Origin: Marinobacter piscis
Lineage (GTDB): Bacteria; Pseudomonadota; Gammaproteobacteria; Pseudomonadales; Oleiphilaceae
Length of the DNA: 64,000 nucleotides
Direction: 5' to 3'
Assembly: GCF_007671655.1 (NCBI RefSeq)
Contig: NZ_VCGX01000001.1
Coordinates: forward strand, 434,001 to 498,000
The notes under the pieces are model-generated. The model made no database searches, was not told the DNA's origin, and saw only the letters and a program-made list of their open reading frames with translations. Shown in pieces: positions 26,518-34,848 of the stretch. Each line of letters opens with the position of its first letter. The first letter of the stretch is position 1. Position numbers and translations under genes: made by a program.

Positions 26518-27531
26518 ATGAAAGCATTTTTCCATCCTACACAAGATGAACATACCCCTCAGACTTACTTCACCCGGGGGCAGATGCGCCAGCCCCAGGA
26601 AATACCGGATCGGACTCAGCAGATGCTGGAAGGCCTGAAGGAATCGGGCATACCGGTTTTGCAGCCAGCGGACCAGGGCGCAGGCCCGATTTCCAGAGTG
26701 CACGACCTGGGATACCTTCGTTTTCTGGAGTCGGCTCACCGCCGCTGGAAACAAATGGATGACTGGGGCGAAGAGGTTATCTCCAACATCTTTGTGCACT
26801 CCCCGAACCATTTACAGGGCATTCTTGCAGAGGCCGCCAGGTATCAGGCGGATGGTAGCAGCCCCATCGGTGCGCATACCTGGAAGGCGGCCTACTGGTC
26901 AGCCCAGACGGCACTGGGTGCGGCCGATGCCATTATGGCGGGTGACCGCACCGCCTATGCTGTATGCCGGCCACCCGGTCACCACGCCAGAAGGGATTCG
27001 GCCGGGGGGTTCTGTTACCTCAATAACGCGGCCATTGCCGCCGAGCACATGAAATCCCGGTTTCCGCGTCTGGTGATTCTGGACACAGATATGCACCACG
27101 GCCAGGGCATTCAGGAGATTTTCTATAACCGTAGTGATGTGCTTTATATCTCCATCCACGGCGATCCGACCAACTTCTACCCGGTGGTTACCGGCTTCGA
27201 GAACGAACGGGGTGAGGGTGAAGGCTATGGTTACAATATCAATATGCCCATGCCCCACGGTTCAAGCGAAGATGACTTCTTCAATAAGGTCGAAGAAGCC
27301 TTAACCGCCGTCAGACTGTTTCAGCCGGATGCGCTGATCCTGACCCTGGGCTTTGATATTTACAAAGACGACCCTCAGGCCAAAGTCTCGGTGACATCCG
27401 AGGGGTTCAGCCGGCTGAGCAAGCACGTGCGCGAACTCGGCCTGCCCATGCTGGTGGTTCAGGAAGGCGGCTACGACCTGGATACTCTCAGTGAAAACGT
27501 GCAGCAGTTTTTCCGGGGGCTGGCCGGTTAA
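26518..27531 (+). CDS. Histone-deacetylase-family acetylpolyamine amidohydrolase-like protein
   Basis: 337-residue class II HDAC fold. The zinc and charge-relay motifs are RPPGHHARRDSAGGFCYLN and DTDMHHGQG, and the GGY motif is in VVQEGGYDLDTL near the C-terminus. The N-terminus (MKAFFHPTQDEHTPQTYF) resembles bacterial acetylpolyamine deacetylases. GGAGG precedes the ATG. Divergent from gabD; the pair could feed acetylated polyamine-derived carbon to succinate. Other small acetylated substrates are possible. Confidence 0.82.
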   Translation: MKAFFHPTQDEHTPQTYFTRGQMRQPQEIPDRTQQMLEGLKESGIPVLQPADQGAGPISRVHDLGYLRFLESAHRRWKQMDDWGEEVISNIFVHSPNHLQGILAEAARYQADGSSPIGAHTWKAAYWSAQTALGAADAIMAGDRTAYAVCRPPGHHARRDSAGGFCYLNNAAIAAEHMKSRFPRLVILDTDMHHGQGIQEIFYNRSDVLYISIHGDPTNFYPVVTGFENERGEGEGYGYNINMPMPHGSSEDDFFNKVEEALTAVRLFQPDALILTLGFDIYKDDPQAKVSVTSEGFSRLSKHVRELGLPMLVVQEGGYDLDTLSENVQQFFRGLAG

Positions 27532-27537
27532 AGCCGC

Positions 27538-28992
27538 TTATTGCCCGGGCGCGTAGACTTTTATGTTTGCGTGCCCGTCGGCTTTCAGGTTCACCGCATG
27601 CATTCGGCTCATGGTGCCTCGATCGCAATACAGAAGGTACTGACGGCTACCAGACAAATCCGCGATGCGGCGGCCCAATTCATAAAACGGAATCTGCAGC
27701 ACCTCGTTACCTGTAAGCTGAAGCGGTGACTGCTCTGCTTCTGCCGGATGGCGAACGTCGATAACCACATCCTCCACCGCCGGAGTTGCCACCAGCTCAA
27801 CATCTTCAGGCGTGGTGGTCGTTTCCAGCAAGTCAGCCACGGACGTTACCGTGCGTGCCTCTATGGCGCGGGCCAGGACTGCAGGGTCCATGGCGGCTTC
27901 GTCTGCCTCTACCCGGCTCAGGTGAGCGCGCGTTGCCGGCTTCTGGGAAATCACACCGCAGTACTCAGGCATGGTGCGGGCGTATGGCTCTGTCCCTATT
28001 TCCCGGGCAATATTGATAATGGACTCTTTATCCATCGCAATCAGCGGACGCAGCACGACTTCATCACTGGCCCGGTCGACCACATTCAGGTTGGTCAGGG
28101 TCTGGCTTGATACCTGCGCCACTGCATCGCCGGTTACCAGCCCGGTGGCGTTGCTGTGTCGCGAAATGTCGCTGGCGGCCTTAAGCATTTGCCGTTTCAG
28201 CACCACTCCCCAGTGCCGGTGTCCAACCGACCTCATAATCTCTTCCACCACACCCTCAAAGGGCACAGAGATAAACCTGGCCCCGTGGGAAGCACCATAA
28301 CGATCCCACAAATAGTGGACCACCTGACGCACGCCTACCTCGTGAGCCACGCCCCCAAGGTTAAAAAACAGGTAGTGACTGCGCAGACCACGGCGCAGCA
28401 TCAGATAGGCCGCTACGGACGAGTCGTATCCGCCGGAGACCAGTGTTATCACATTCTCCACACTGCCCAGAGGGTATCCCCCAAGACCGCGATGCCGACG
28501 ATGTGCAATATGGAACTGCTTATCGCGCACCTCGAGACGCACCTCCACCTCAGGTGAGCGCAGATCAACGCGGGCAGATGCAGCGGATTGCATCAACGCA
28601 CCACCAACCAGACGCTGAATATCAGCCGAGGTAAAGTCATGCTCCCCATGACGCCTGGCCCGGACAGCAAAGGACTTGCCATCAAGACGGCCTGCATAGG
28701 CTGCTACTGTTTTTTCCGCGATATCCTCAAGGCTGACAAGAGGGAATACGGTAATTTCCTGGATGGTCGAAATGCCGGGTATGCGCGAAAGCTCATCGAC
28801 GGCCATACCCTCAAGCCCCCGGCCTGCGGGTACCTCAACATCGACCCTGTCCCAGCTACCACTTACGACTATATCGCGGTCCAGCCGGGCGAGAAGTTTA
28901 CGAACATTTTGACGCAGATGGCGCATCTGTTGGCGACGAACGGGCTTACTCTTAATGGCAACTTCCGGGGCAGGACGGATCAGCAGTTTCAT
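27538..28992 (-). CDS. thiI: tRNA 4-thiouridine synthase / thiamine thiazole sulfur transferase ThiI
   Basis: 484 residues. NFLD/THUMP domains occupy the first 170 residues. The PP-loop adenylation motif SGGYDSS is at 186-192. A C-terminal rhodanese domain carries Cys456 (YLLYCDRGTMSR), the persulfide site of the long gammaproteobacterial ThiI. It makes s4U8 in tRNA and can supply sulfur for thiamine. ATG at 28992 (MKLLIRPAPEVAIKSK). It converges on the deacetylase gene with only 6 bp between stops. Confidence 0.95.
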   Translation of the reverse strand: MKLLIRPAPEVAIKSKPVRRQQMRHLRQNVRKLLARLDRDIVVSGSWDRVDVEVPAGRGLEGMAVDELSRIPGISTIQEITVFPLVSLEDIAEKTVAAYAGRLDGKSFAVRARRHGEHDFTSADIQRLVGGALMQSAASARVDLRSPEVEVRLEVRDKQFHIAHRRHRGLGGYPLGSVENVITLVSGGYDSSVAAYLMLRRGLRSHYLFFNLGGVAHEVGVRQVVHYLWDRYGASHGARFISVPFEGVVEEIMRSVGHRHWGVVLKRQMLKAASDISRHSNATGLVTGDAVAQVSSQTLTNLNVVDRASDEVVLRPLIAMDKESIINIAREIGTEPYARTMPEYCGVISQKPATRAHLSRVEADEAAMDPAVLARAIEARTVTSVADLLETTTTPEDVELVATPAVEDVVIDVRHPAEAEQSPLQLTGNEVLQIPFYELGRRIADLSGSRQYLLYCDRGTMSRMHAVNLKADGHANIKVYAPGQ

Positions 28993-29103
28993 AAATGGGT
29001 ATTTCGTAGAATGGTGTATGATCAGGGAAGCATTTAGTTTACCGGTTTGACGCCCAGGCCTCAAAACCGGGTATTACTGCAACACTCAGGAGCTCAATCG
29101 CTT

Positions 29104-30486
29104 ATGTCAGGATCCACCATCAATGCCCTCGTGTCACCGGAAGGCAGCCTGGAAATACTCTCCAATTACGAAGTTAATCTGCTCAAGAACAGAAATGCGG
29201 GCGGCTTGTACCGGCTTTTCCGTCAGTGTGCACTGGCCGTTCTGAATACGGGGATTATAACGGATGACTGCCAGGACCTGATGCGGGCCCATCCGGATTT
29301 TGATATACACCTGATACCCCAGCCCCGAGGGCTGAAGCTTGAGTTAATCAACGCACCGGCCCATGCGTTTGTGGATAATGAAATGCTCAGAGCAAATCGC
29401 GAGCACCTGTTCTCGGTTCTGCGGGACATTATTTATACCCACGCGTCACCCAAGTTTGCACCGCTTCGCAACAGCACCCAGCCTGATGACCTCACCAACA
29501 CGGTGTTTCACATTTTGCGCAACGCCAGGGCACTCCAGCCCGGCCGCCAGCCGGATCTGATCGTATGCTGGGGTGGCCACTCCATCAGTGATCAGGAATA
29601 CCAGTACAGTAAAGAGGTTGGCCATCAACTGGGTCTGCGTGAGCTCAGCATATGCACCGGCTGTGGCCCGGGAGCCATGAAGGGCCCGATGAAGGGTGCA
29701 ACCATAGGACATGCCAAACAACGTGTAAAAAATGGCCGCTATATCGGCATTACAGAGCCAGGCATCATTGGTGCTGAGTCGCCCAACCCTATCGTTAATG
29801 AACTGATCATTATGCCGGACATTGAAAAGCGTCTGGAAGCTTTTGTCCGTTGCGGCCACGGCGTGATTGTTTTCCCGGGGGGCGTAGGCACTGCTGAGGA
29901 AATTCTCTACCTGCTGGGCATTCTCTTACACCCGGACAACGCCGACCTGCCCTTTCCGGTTGTGTTCACCGGCACACAGGAAAACGCCGAGTATTTCGAA
30001 ATGATCGACAAGTTCATTCGCAACGCACTCGGAGATAAAGCGGCTGATAAGTACGAAATCATCATTGATGACCCGGTGCGTGTGGCACAAACCATGAAGA
30101 AGGGAATGAAACGTGTCGAAACCTTCCGCCGGGCGATGCAGGATGCGTATTATTTCAACTGGGTGCTGAAAATTGATCCGGTATTTCAACTGCCATTCGA
30201 GCCCGACCATGAAAACATGCGCGCTCTGGAGTTGCACCGTGATCAGCCAACCCATCTGATTGCCGCTAACCTGAGAAAGGCATTCAGCGGTATTGTGGCA
30301 GGAAATGTGAAGGAAGGTGGTATCCGTAAAGTGCAGGAAAGAGGGCCGTTTGAAATTACCGGGGACCCAACGCTTATCAAACCGCTTGAATCCATGCTGG
30401 AGCAGTTTGTTGCCCAGAACCGCATGAAACTGCCGGGCACCTCAGCTTACCGTCCCAGCTATCGCATCATCGACACAGCAGCCTGA
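29104..30486 (+). CDS. ppnN: Nucleotide 5'-monophosphate nucleosidase PpnN (YgdH)
   Basis: 460 residues. The LOG-type nucleosidase core has GCGPGAMKGPMKGATIGHAK and FPGGVGTAEEILYLLG. The N-terminal domain (LEILSNYEVNLLKNR) and C-terminal domain match PpnN, a (p)ppGpp-regulated enzyme that splits purine nucleotides to base and ribose-5-phosphate. I start it at the ATG at 29104; the upstream frame to 29047 lacks family similarity. It is divergent from thiI. A strong hairpin covers its stop codon. Confidence 0.92.
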   Translation: MSGSTINALVSPEGSLEILSNYEVNLLKNRNAGGLYRLFRQCALAVLNTGIITDDCQDLMRAHPDFDIHLIPQPRGLKLELINAPAHAFVDNEMLRANREHLFSVLRDIIYTHASPKFAPLRNSTQPDDLTNTVFHILRNARALQPGRQPDLIVCWGGHSISDQEYQYSKEVGHQLGLRELSICTGCGPGAMKGPMKGATIGHAKQRVKNGRYIGITEPGIIGAESPNPIVNELIIMPDIEKRLEAFVRCGHGVIVFPGGVGTAEEILYLLGILLHPDNADLPFPVVFTGTQENAEYFEMIDKFIRNALGDKAADKYEIIIDDPVRVAQTMKKGMKRVETFRRAMQDAYYFNWVLKIDPVFQLPFEPDHENMRALELHRDQPTHLIAANLRKAFSGIVAGNVKEGGIRKVQERGPFEITGDPTLIKPLESMLEQFVAQNRMKLPGTSAYRPSYRIIDTAA

Positions 30487-30498
30487 GCTGCTGTGTCG
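30471..30498. terminator. Hairpin over the ppnN stop codon, between convergent genes
   Basis: CGACACAGCAGC (30471-30482) and GCTGCTGTGTCG (30487-30498) are perfect 12-bp arms with a 4-nt loop that includes part of the TGA stop. There is no T-run, so if it terminates it is non-canonical. It could instead protect the mRNA 3' end. Confidence 0.55.
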
Positions 30499-30511
30499 GA
30501 ATCACCCTGAC

Positions 30512-30847
30512 TTATTCGCCGTCGGCGGGAAGGCTTGCGAAATAAGCGGCCAGGTTGGCAATGTCCTCATCACTGAGGGCTGCTGCCTGACCCTGCATAA
30601 TGGCGGCCTGGCCACCCTTGCGCTGGCCGTTTTTGTAAGCTTTCAGGGACGATGCCAGGTACTGCTCGTGCTGACCTGCCAGGTTCGGGTACATTGGAAT
30701 CTGCGCGATCCCGTTCTGACCATGGCAAGCCGCACAAACCGCTGCTTTTGCCTTGCCGGCTTCCGCATCACCGGCAGCGGAAGCTACTGCAGGTACAGTG
30801 GCGCTCAGTGCAAAAAGGCCTGCAACAGCGTAGTGTTTAAGATTCAT
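30512..30847 (-). CDS. Small periplasmic class I cytochrome c
   Basis: 111 residues: a signal peptide (to about Ala25), one CxxCH haem site (CAACHGQNG) and a distal Met in the [13 protein letters not shown] or [11 protein letters not shown] region. This resembles single-haem c4/c5-type electron carriers. The redox partner cannot be told; no oxidase genes lie nearby. Confidence 0.9.
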   Translation of the reverse strand: MNLKHYAVAGLFALSATVPAVASAAGDAEAGKAKAAVCAACHGQNGIAQIPMYPNLAGQHEQYLASSLKAYKNGQRKGGQAAIMQGQAAALSDEDIANLAAYFASLPADGE

Positions 30848-31064
30848 TATGTTTACCCTCTCAACTTCATTTTAAGTTTGAATAACCGGCAAAATGCACC
30901 AGATAAAATCTGGTCGGAACTTATAGCACAGCAGCGCCAGAGCGCAAATGTTATAGATCAAGGCAATCATTTCGACGTAGGCACTGTTTTACTGCTTTTT
31001 GAAGACTGAAACAGTACGAACAAATACCTCATTCAAGATTTTTACCGCTCCGGAGACTCTTTTC

Positions 31065-32168
31065 ATGTCTGTAGAGGTTGAGGAACTCCCCTGTCGCGAA
31101 GGCCATATAGGCCTGTTGACACTGAATAACCCAGCCGCCCTGAACGCACTCTCTGAGGAGATGATTGTCACCATCAGGAACAGCCTTGAACGCTGGGCTG
31201 TCGACGACCGCATCTGCATTATTCTTATTCAGGGAGCCGGAACGAAAAGTTTCTGCGCCGGCGGAGACATACGGGAGTTGTACAACGCCTTAACGGGAAC
31301 TGCAGACCCCCAGGGCGCTTTCAGTGTGTTCAGGCATGAGTACGAACTGGACTACACGCTGCACAGGTTTCCTAAACCTGTCATTGCTCTGGGGCACGGT
31401 ATTATCATGGGCGGAGGCTTGGGGCTATTTTCTGCCTGTCGTTACCGTCTGCTGACACCTGGCGCCACCCTGGCCATGCCTGAAGCGTCTATCGGCCTGT
31501 TTCCGGATGTGGGTGCCAGCTGGTTTCTGAACCGTTTGCCGGGGCGCCTTGGCCTGTTCATGGGGCTAACCGGCGCCCGCCTGAATGTAACAGACGCACT
31601 GCGTGTCGGGCTGGCAGATGCTGCTTTACCGTCAGAAGACAAACAGAGTGTTGTGACGCGATTGCAGAATGAACGCTGGAGCGGACATAAAGCGGCGGAT
31701 GACAATCGTCTGATTCAACTCCTCAGGCAACTTGAGGTTTCTGACTACCGGACACTGCCAGCCAGCGACCTGGCGCTGCACGAAAGAAACATAGCAAGGC
31801 TGTGTGCCGGCACGGACCTTCCTGAAATAGTGGATCAGTTGCTGGCGGCCCGCCTTGAAGGCCAGTGGTGGCAGACCTGCATACAGTCGCTGAAAGGAGG
31901 TTGTCCGGTCTCGGCATGGCTGGTCTGGAATCAGCTCAGAAAAGCCCAGCAAATGCCGCTGAAGGATGTGTTCCGAATGGAGCTGGCAATGGTCTGGGAG
32001 TGTGTCCGCAGACCTGACCTGACCGAAGGCATCAGAGCCCGGCTGATTGATCGCGACCAGAGTCCGCAATGGTCTTTTGAGCGTATCGAGGATGTGCCTG
32101 AAGCCGTTATTGAGGCCCATTTCCTGCCCGTATGGAACGATTACTCTGATCCCATGCAGCTGGAATAA
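31065..32168 (+). CDS. Enoyl-CoA hydratase/isomerase family, 3-hydroxyisobutyryl-CoA hydrolase-like
   Basis: 367-residue crotonase-fold protein. FCAGGDIRELYNAL and the MPEASIGLFPDVGASWFLNRLPG segment are the hallmarks of the HIBCH branch, longer than simple enoyl-CoA hydratases. It probably hydrolyses 3-hydroxyisobutyryl-CoA in valine catabolism. ATG at 31065 (MSVEVEEL); an upstream frame to 30999 has no family match. No other valine-pathway gene is adjacent. The 217-bp gap before it shows no clear element. Confidence 0.85.
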   Translation: MSVEVEELPCREGHIGLLTLNNPAALNALSEEMIVTIRNSLERWAVDDRICIILIQGAGTKSFCAGGDIRELYNALTGTADPQGAFSVFRHEYELDYTLHRFPKPVIALGHGIIMGGGLGLFSACRYRLLTPGATLAMPEASIGLFPDVGASWFLNRLPGRLGLFMGLTGARLNVTDALRVGLADAALPSEDKQSVVTRLQNERWSGHKAADDNRLIQLLRQLEVSDYRTLPASDLALHERNIARLCAGTDLPEIVDQLLAARLEGQWWQTCIQSLKGGCPVSAWLVWNQLRKAQQMPLKDVFRMELAMVWECVRRPDLTEGIRARLIDRDQSPQWSFERIEDVPEAVIEAHFLPVWNDYSDPMQLE

Positions 32169-32173
32169 TACAC

Positions 32174-32206
32174 AGCCAGGGTACTTTTCAAAATCCGGCC
32201 CTGGCT
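32174..32206. terminator. Possible shared terminator hairpin between hydrolase and tmcA
   Basis: AGCCAGGG (32174-32181) and CCCTGGCT (32199-32206) pair across a 17-nt loop between convergent stop codons. The loop carries TTTT and AAAA. Weak evidence. Confidence 0.3.
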
Positions 32207-34385
32207 ACACTACAGCAAACGGCTCACACCCCGGGCCGTTTTCCATGAAGTCACGAACAACAGCGCGCAACTGATCTTCGCCATTACGCTGGCCTGAGCA
32301 CAGCCCCTGCGCCTGCATCTCAGACCAGCTCCAGCCCTGCACAACCGCACGACACCAGAGCCCCGCTGCATCCTGAGTACGCAGCCAGCCTGTAAACTCC
32401 GGGGTCAGACTGAGACTCCGCAACACCGGCACCATCAGTTTAAAGCCCCGGTGGCCACGTCCAAAGTTCTGTAAATCCCTGATATCTGCACTGTCTGGCC
32501 AGCGCTCTTCTGGTTCCCGGGTGGCCAGATCAGAAGTCATACGCAGCAGCAGTTCCGGCTCCAGGTCGCGCCAGTTCAGCGGTACCAGAACCGGCCAGTG
32601 CTGCGCCAGTCGCGCTCCCGCCTGCTGAATCAGCTTTATTCCCCGGTTGCTTTGGGCGCGCACCATTTGTAGCGGGTACTCCCCACTGGTTGCCTCCTGC
32701 TGTAAACCGATGCGTACAAATGAGAGGCCACACGAGGCCCAGAAAGCGTACAACCCGGGGCTGCCACCAAAGCTGGTGCCGGTAAAATCCAGACCTGTTT
32801 CCCCGGCATTGTTGACTGCAGCAGCCACCAGCCGACGACCAATACCAAGGTGTCGCGCCCGGGGCGTTACCGCGATACGGATAATCCTCAGACCACGCTG
32901 GCTGGCCGCTTCCGGGAAGCCACTGTGACTGGCCAGGGACTGAGGCAGCAGGTGCCCCCTAACCCTGCGTTTGCCGCTGGCCACCTGTTCTGCCAGCGCC
33001 TCATTCAGACCGCCTTCCACAGCCCCCCAGAGAATACCGACCGTCCTTCCGTTTATGGAAGCCCGCCAGCTTCGGGCGGCCGGATCATCCATCCATTGCC
33101 TCAGGTCTGCCGGCGTTGTCCGGTAATGAGCCTCTACCAGCAAGCCGAATGCGTCGGATAACTCTGCCTCGGAGGCCTCTCCCGGCCACCAGGGTGCAAT
33201 CATGACCGCCTCTGCGTCTGCCTGTCGCAACTTCGCAGGGCTGTGGTCAGCCGCAAGCAAGAAAAGTCTGGAGATCAATGGCTCCAATGGGTCCTCAGCG
33301 GACCAGCGCACCGGCTGTGAAAGTGTCTGCAACTGCCAATGGGGGGTCGCCTGATCAAGGACTTGTCGGAAACGAATAGCAAACCCGCGCCCGGCCCCTT
33401 CATAGCCGTGGACCGTTGAAGCGAACGCAACCCGGGGCCATCCCAGAAGCACCCGCTTCAACAGTGAAACCGGAATCGCGGCTGCCTCGTCCACCAGAAC
33501 AACTTCTGCCTCCGGCTTTTCCTGAAGCAGATCCCGCACCGGCAGAAACCGCAGCCATGCTCCGGCCACGGTTTCTATGCTGTCATCACTGGCCTGAAAT
33601 ACCTCTTCACCCAGGCTTTCCCGGGCATGCCTGAACAGGGCGTTCACATTATCTCTTGAGGGCGCAGTCACCAGAACTTGCCTGCGCCCCTGTTGTAATA
33701 ATTGCGCTGCGGCCATGCCCAGCGCTGCGGACTTACCCCGCCCACGATCGGAGGTTACTACCAGCGGCCGGCGCCGGCGCCCCTGTCCAAAGGACACCAG
33801 TTTGCGTATCAGTTCTTGCTGGTCCGGGGTTGTGGTCACCGTGAAGGCCGGGGTTGTTCCCGGGCTCTTTGGAAGACTCGGTGCTTCCACCGTGTCCGGC
33901 CGGATGCGAACAACAGAAGACGCCTTGGCCAGGATGCCTGCCATGCGTTCAGCAAATGGATGTGCCCGGCCGTGATCAAGCCCGGTTCGCTCATAATCCG
34001 GGTCAGCAAAGTGTTTCCATTCATCCAGCGGCGGCATCAGCCAGAATAACAACCCGCCTGCCTTCAGCGTGCCTGCCAGAGCTGCCAGTGCATCCGGAGG
34101 GTTGCCACACCAGCCATCCCACACGATCAGAGACGTTTCACGCCCCAGCCACTGCCGGGCCCTGGCCGGCTCAATAGCGGTCAGTCGGTGGTCAGCCACA
34201 TCGGCTGTTTTCCCGGCCCAGAGTCCACTTGCAAACTCCAGAGACGGCAAGAGTGATCGCAACCACTGTAAGGCCGCCTCCCGCTCGCCTTCCAGCAGCA
34301 CCAACCGACGCTCACCCCGGGCAGCAAGGCCGACCTGGAACGCGCGCCAGGCATCCGCAGCAGGTGCTGCTATTGCAGGACTCAT
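32205..34385 (-). CDS. tmcA: tRNA(Met) cytidine acetyltransferase TmcA
   Basis: 726 residues. An N-terminal DUF1726-like region leads to a RecD-like helicase module (P-loop in TSDRGRGKSAALGMAA, VVLVDEAAAIPVSLLKRVL). A GNAT acetyltransferase domain follows (RIAVTPRARHLGIGRRLV), then the tRNA-binding tail. It makes N4-acetylcytidine at the wobble position of elongator tRNA(Met). It is coupled to the upstream DUF2237 gene by a TGATG overlap. Confidence 0.95.
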   Translation of the reverse strand: MSPAIAAPAADAWRAFQVGLAARGERRLVLLEGEREAALQWLRSLLPSLEFASGLWAGKTADVADHRLTAIEPARARQWLGRETSLIVWDGWCGNPPDALAALAGTLKAGGLLFWLMPPLDEWKHFADPDYERTGLDHGRAHPFAERMAGILAKASSVVRIRPDTVEAPSLPKSPGTTPAFTVTTTPDQQELIRKLVSFGQGRRRRPLVVTSDRGRGKSAALGMAAAQLLQQGRRQVLVTAPSRDNVNALFRHARESLGEEVFQASDDSIETVAGAWLRFLPVRDLLQEKPEAEVVLVDEAAAIPVSLLKRVLLGWPRVAFASTVHGYEGAGRGFAIRFRQVLDQATPHWQLQTLSQPVRWSAEDPLEPLISRLFLLAADHSPAKLRQADAEAVMIAPWWPGEASEAELSDAFGLLVEAHYRTTPADLRQWMDDPAARSWRASINGRTVGILWGAVEGGLNEALAEQVASGKRRVRGHLLPQSLASHSGFPEAASQRGLRIIRIAVTPRARHLGIGRRLVAAAVNNAGETGLDFTGTSFGGSPGLYAFWASCGLSFVRIGLQQEATSGEYPLQMVRAQSNRGIKLIQQAGARLAQHWPVLVPLNWRDLEPELLLRMTSDLATREPEERWPDSADIRDLQNFGRGHRGFKLMVPVLRSLSLTPEFTGWLRTQDAAGLWCRAVVQGWSWSEMQAQGLCSGQRNGEDQLRAVVRDFMENGPGCEPFAVV

Positions 34386-34762
34386 CAGCTGAGGTCTACG
34401 CCATGGGATTTCAGGCTTTCCAGTGTACAGCTTTGCAAAGCGTTCTGATGGGTCGCAAGCAACCGCACTCTGGGTGCGCTGCCGGCTTCATACGCTTCCT
34501 GCCAGCGGTCGGCGCACAGGCACCAGCCATCTCCGGCCTTGAGTCCCGGAAAACCGAATGCCGGCACTGGGGTACTGAGGTCATTGCCACGGGCTTTGGA
34601 GAACGCCAGAAATTCATCCGTCATCACCACGCAGACCGTATGGGAGCCGTGATCCTCCGGGCCCGTATTACAGCAGCCATCGCGGTAAAACCCGGTTTGT
34701 GGATCCGTGCCGCAGGTTTCCAGCTTCTCACCCAGCACATTAATCGGTTCTTCAATTTGCAT
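34385..34762 (-). CDS. DUF2237 family protein coupled to tmcA
   Basis: 125-residue cytosolic protein. The opening NVLGEKLETCGTDPQTGFYRDGCCNTGPEDHGSHTVCVVMT has the conserved Cys cluster of DUF2237, and GDGWCLCADRWQEAYEAG follows. The function is unknown. The Cys-rich pattern could suggest metal or redox chemistry but does not prove it. Its TGA overlaps the tmcA ATG by one base, so the two proteins are made together. Confidence 0.85.
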   Translation of the reverse strand: MQIEEPINVLGEKLETCGTDPQTGFYRDGCCNTGPEDHGSHTVCVVMTDEFLAFSKARGNDLSTPVPAFGFPGLKAGDGWCLCADRWQEAYEAGSAPRVRLLATHQNALQSCTLESLKSHGVDLS

Positions 34763-34848
34763 ATCCAGTCTCTCCGGCGTTGGAAGTTAAACGCCCATGT
34801 TAACGATACAGGTACCCGCACTGCCAGTTGGCCAGTACAATAGCCTCT

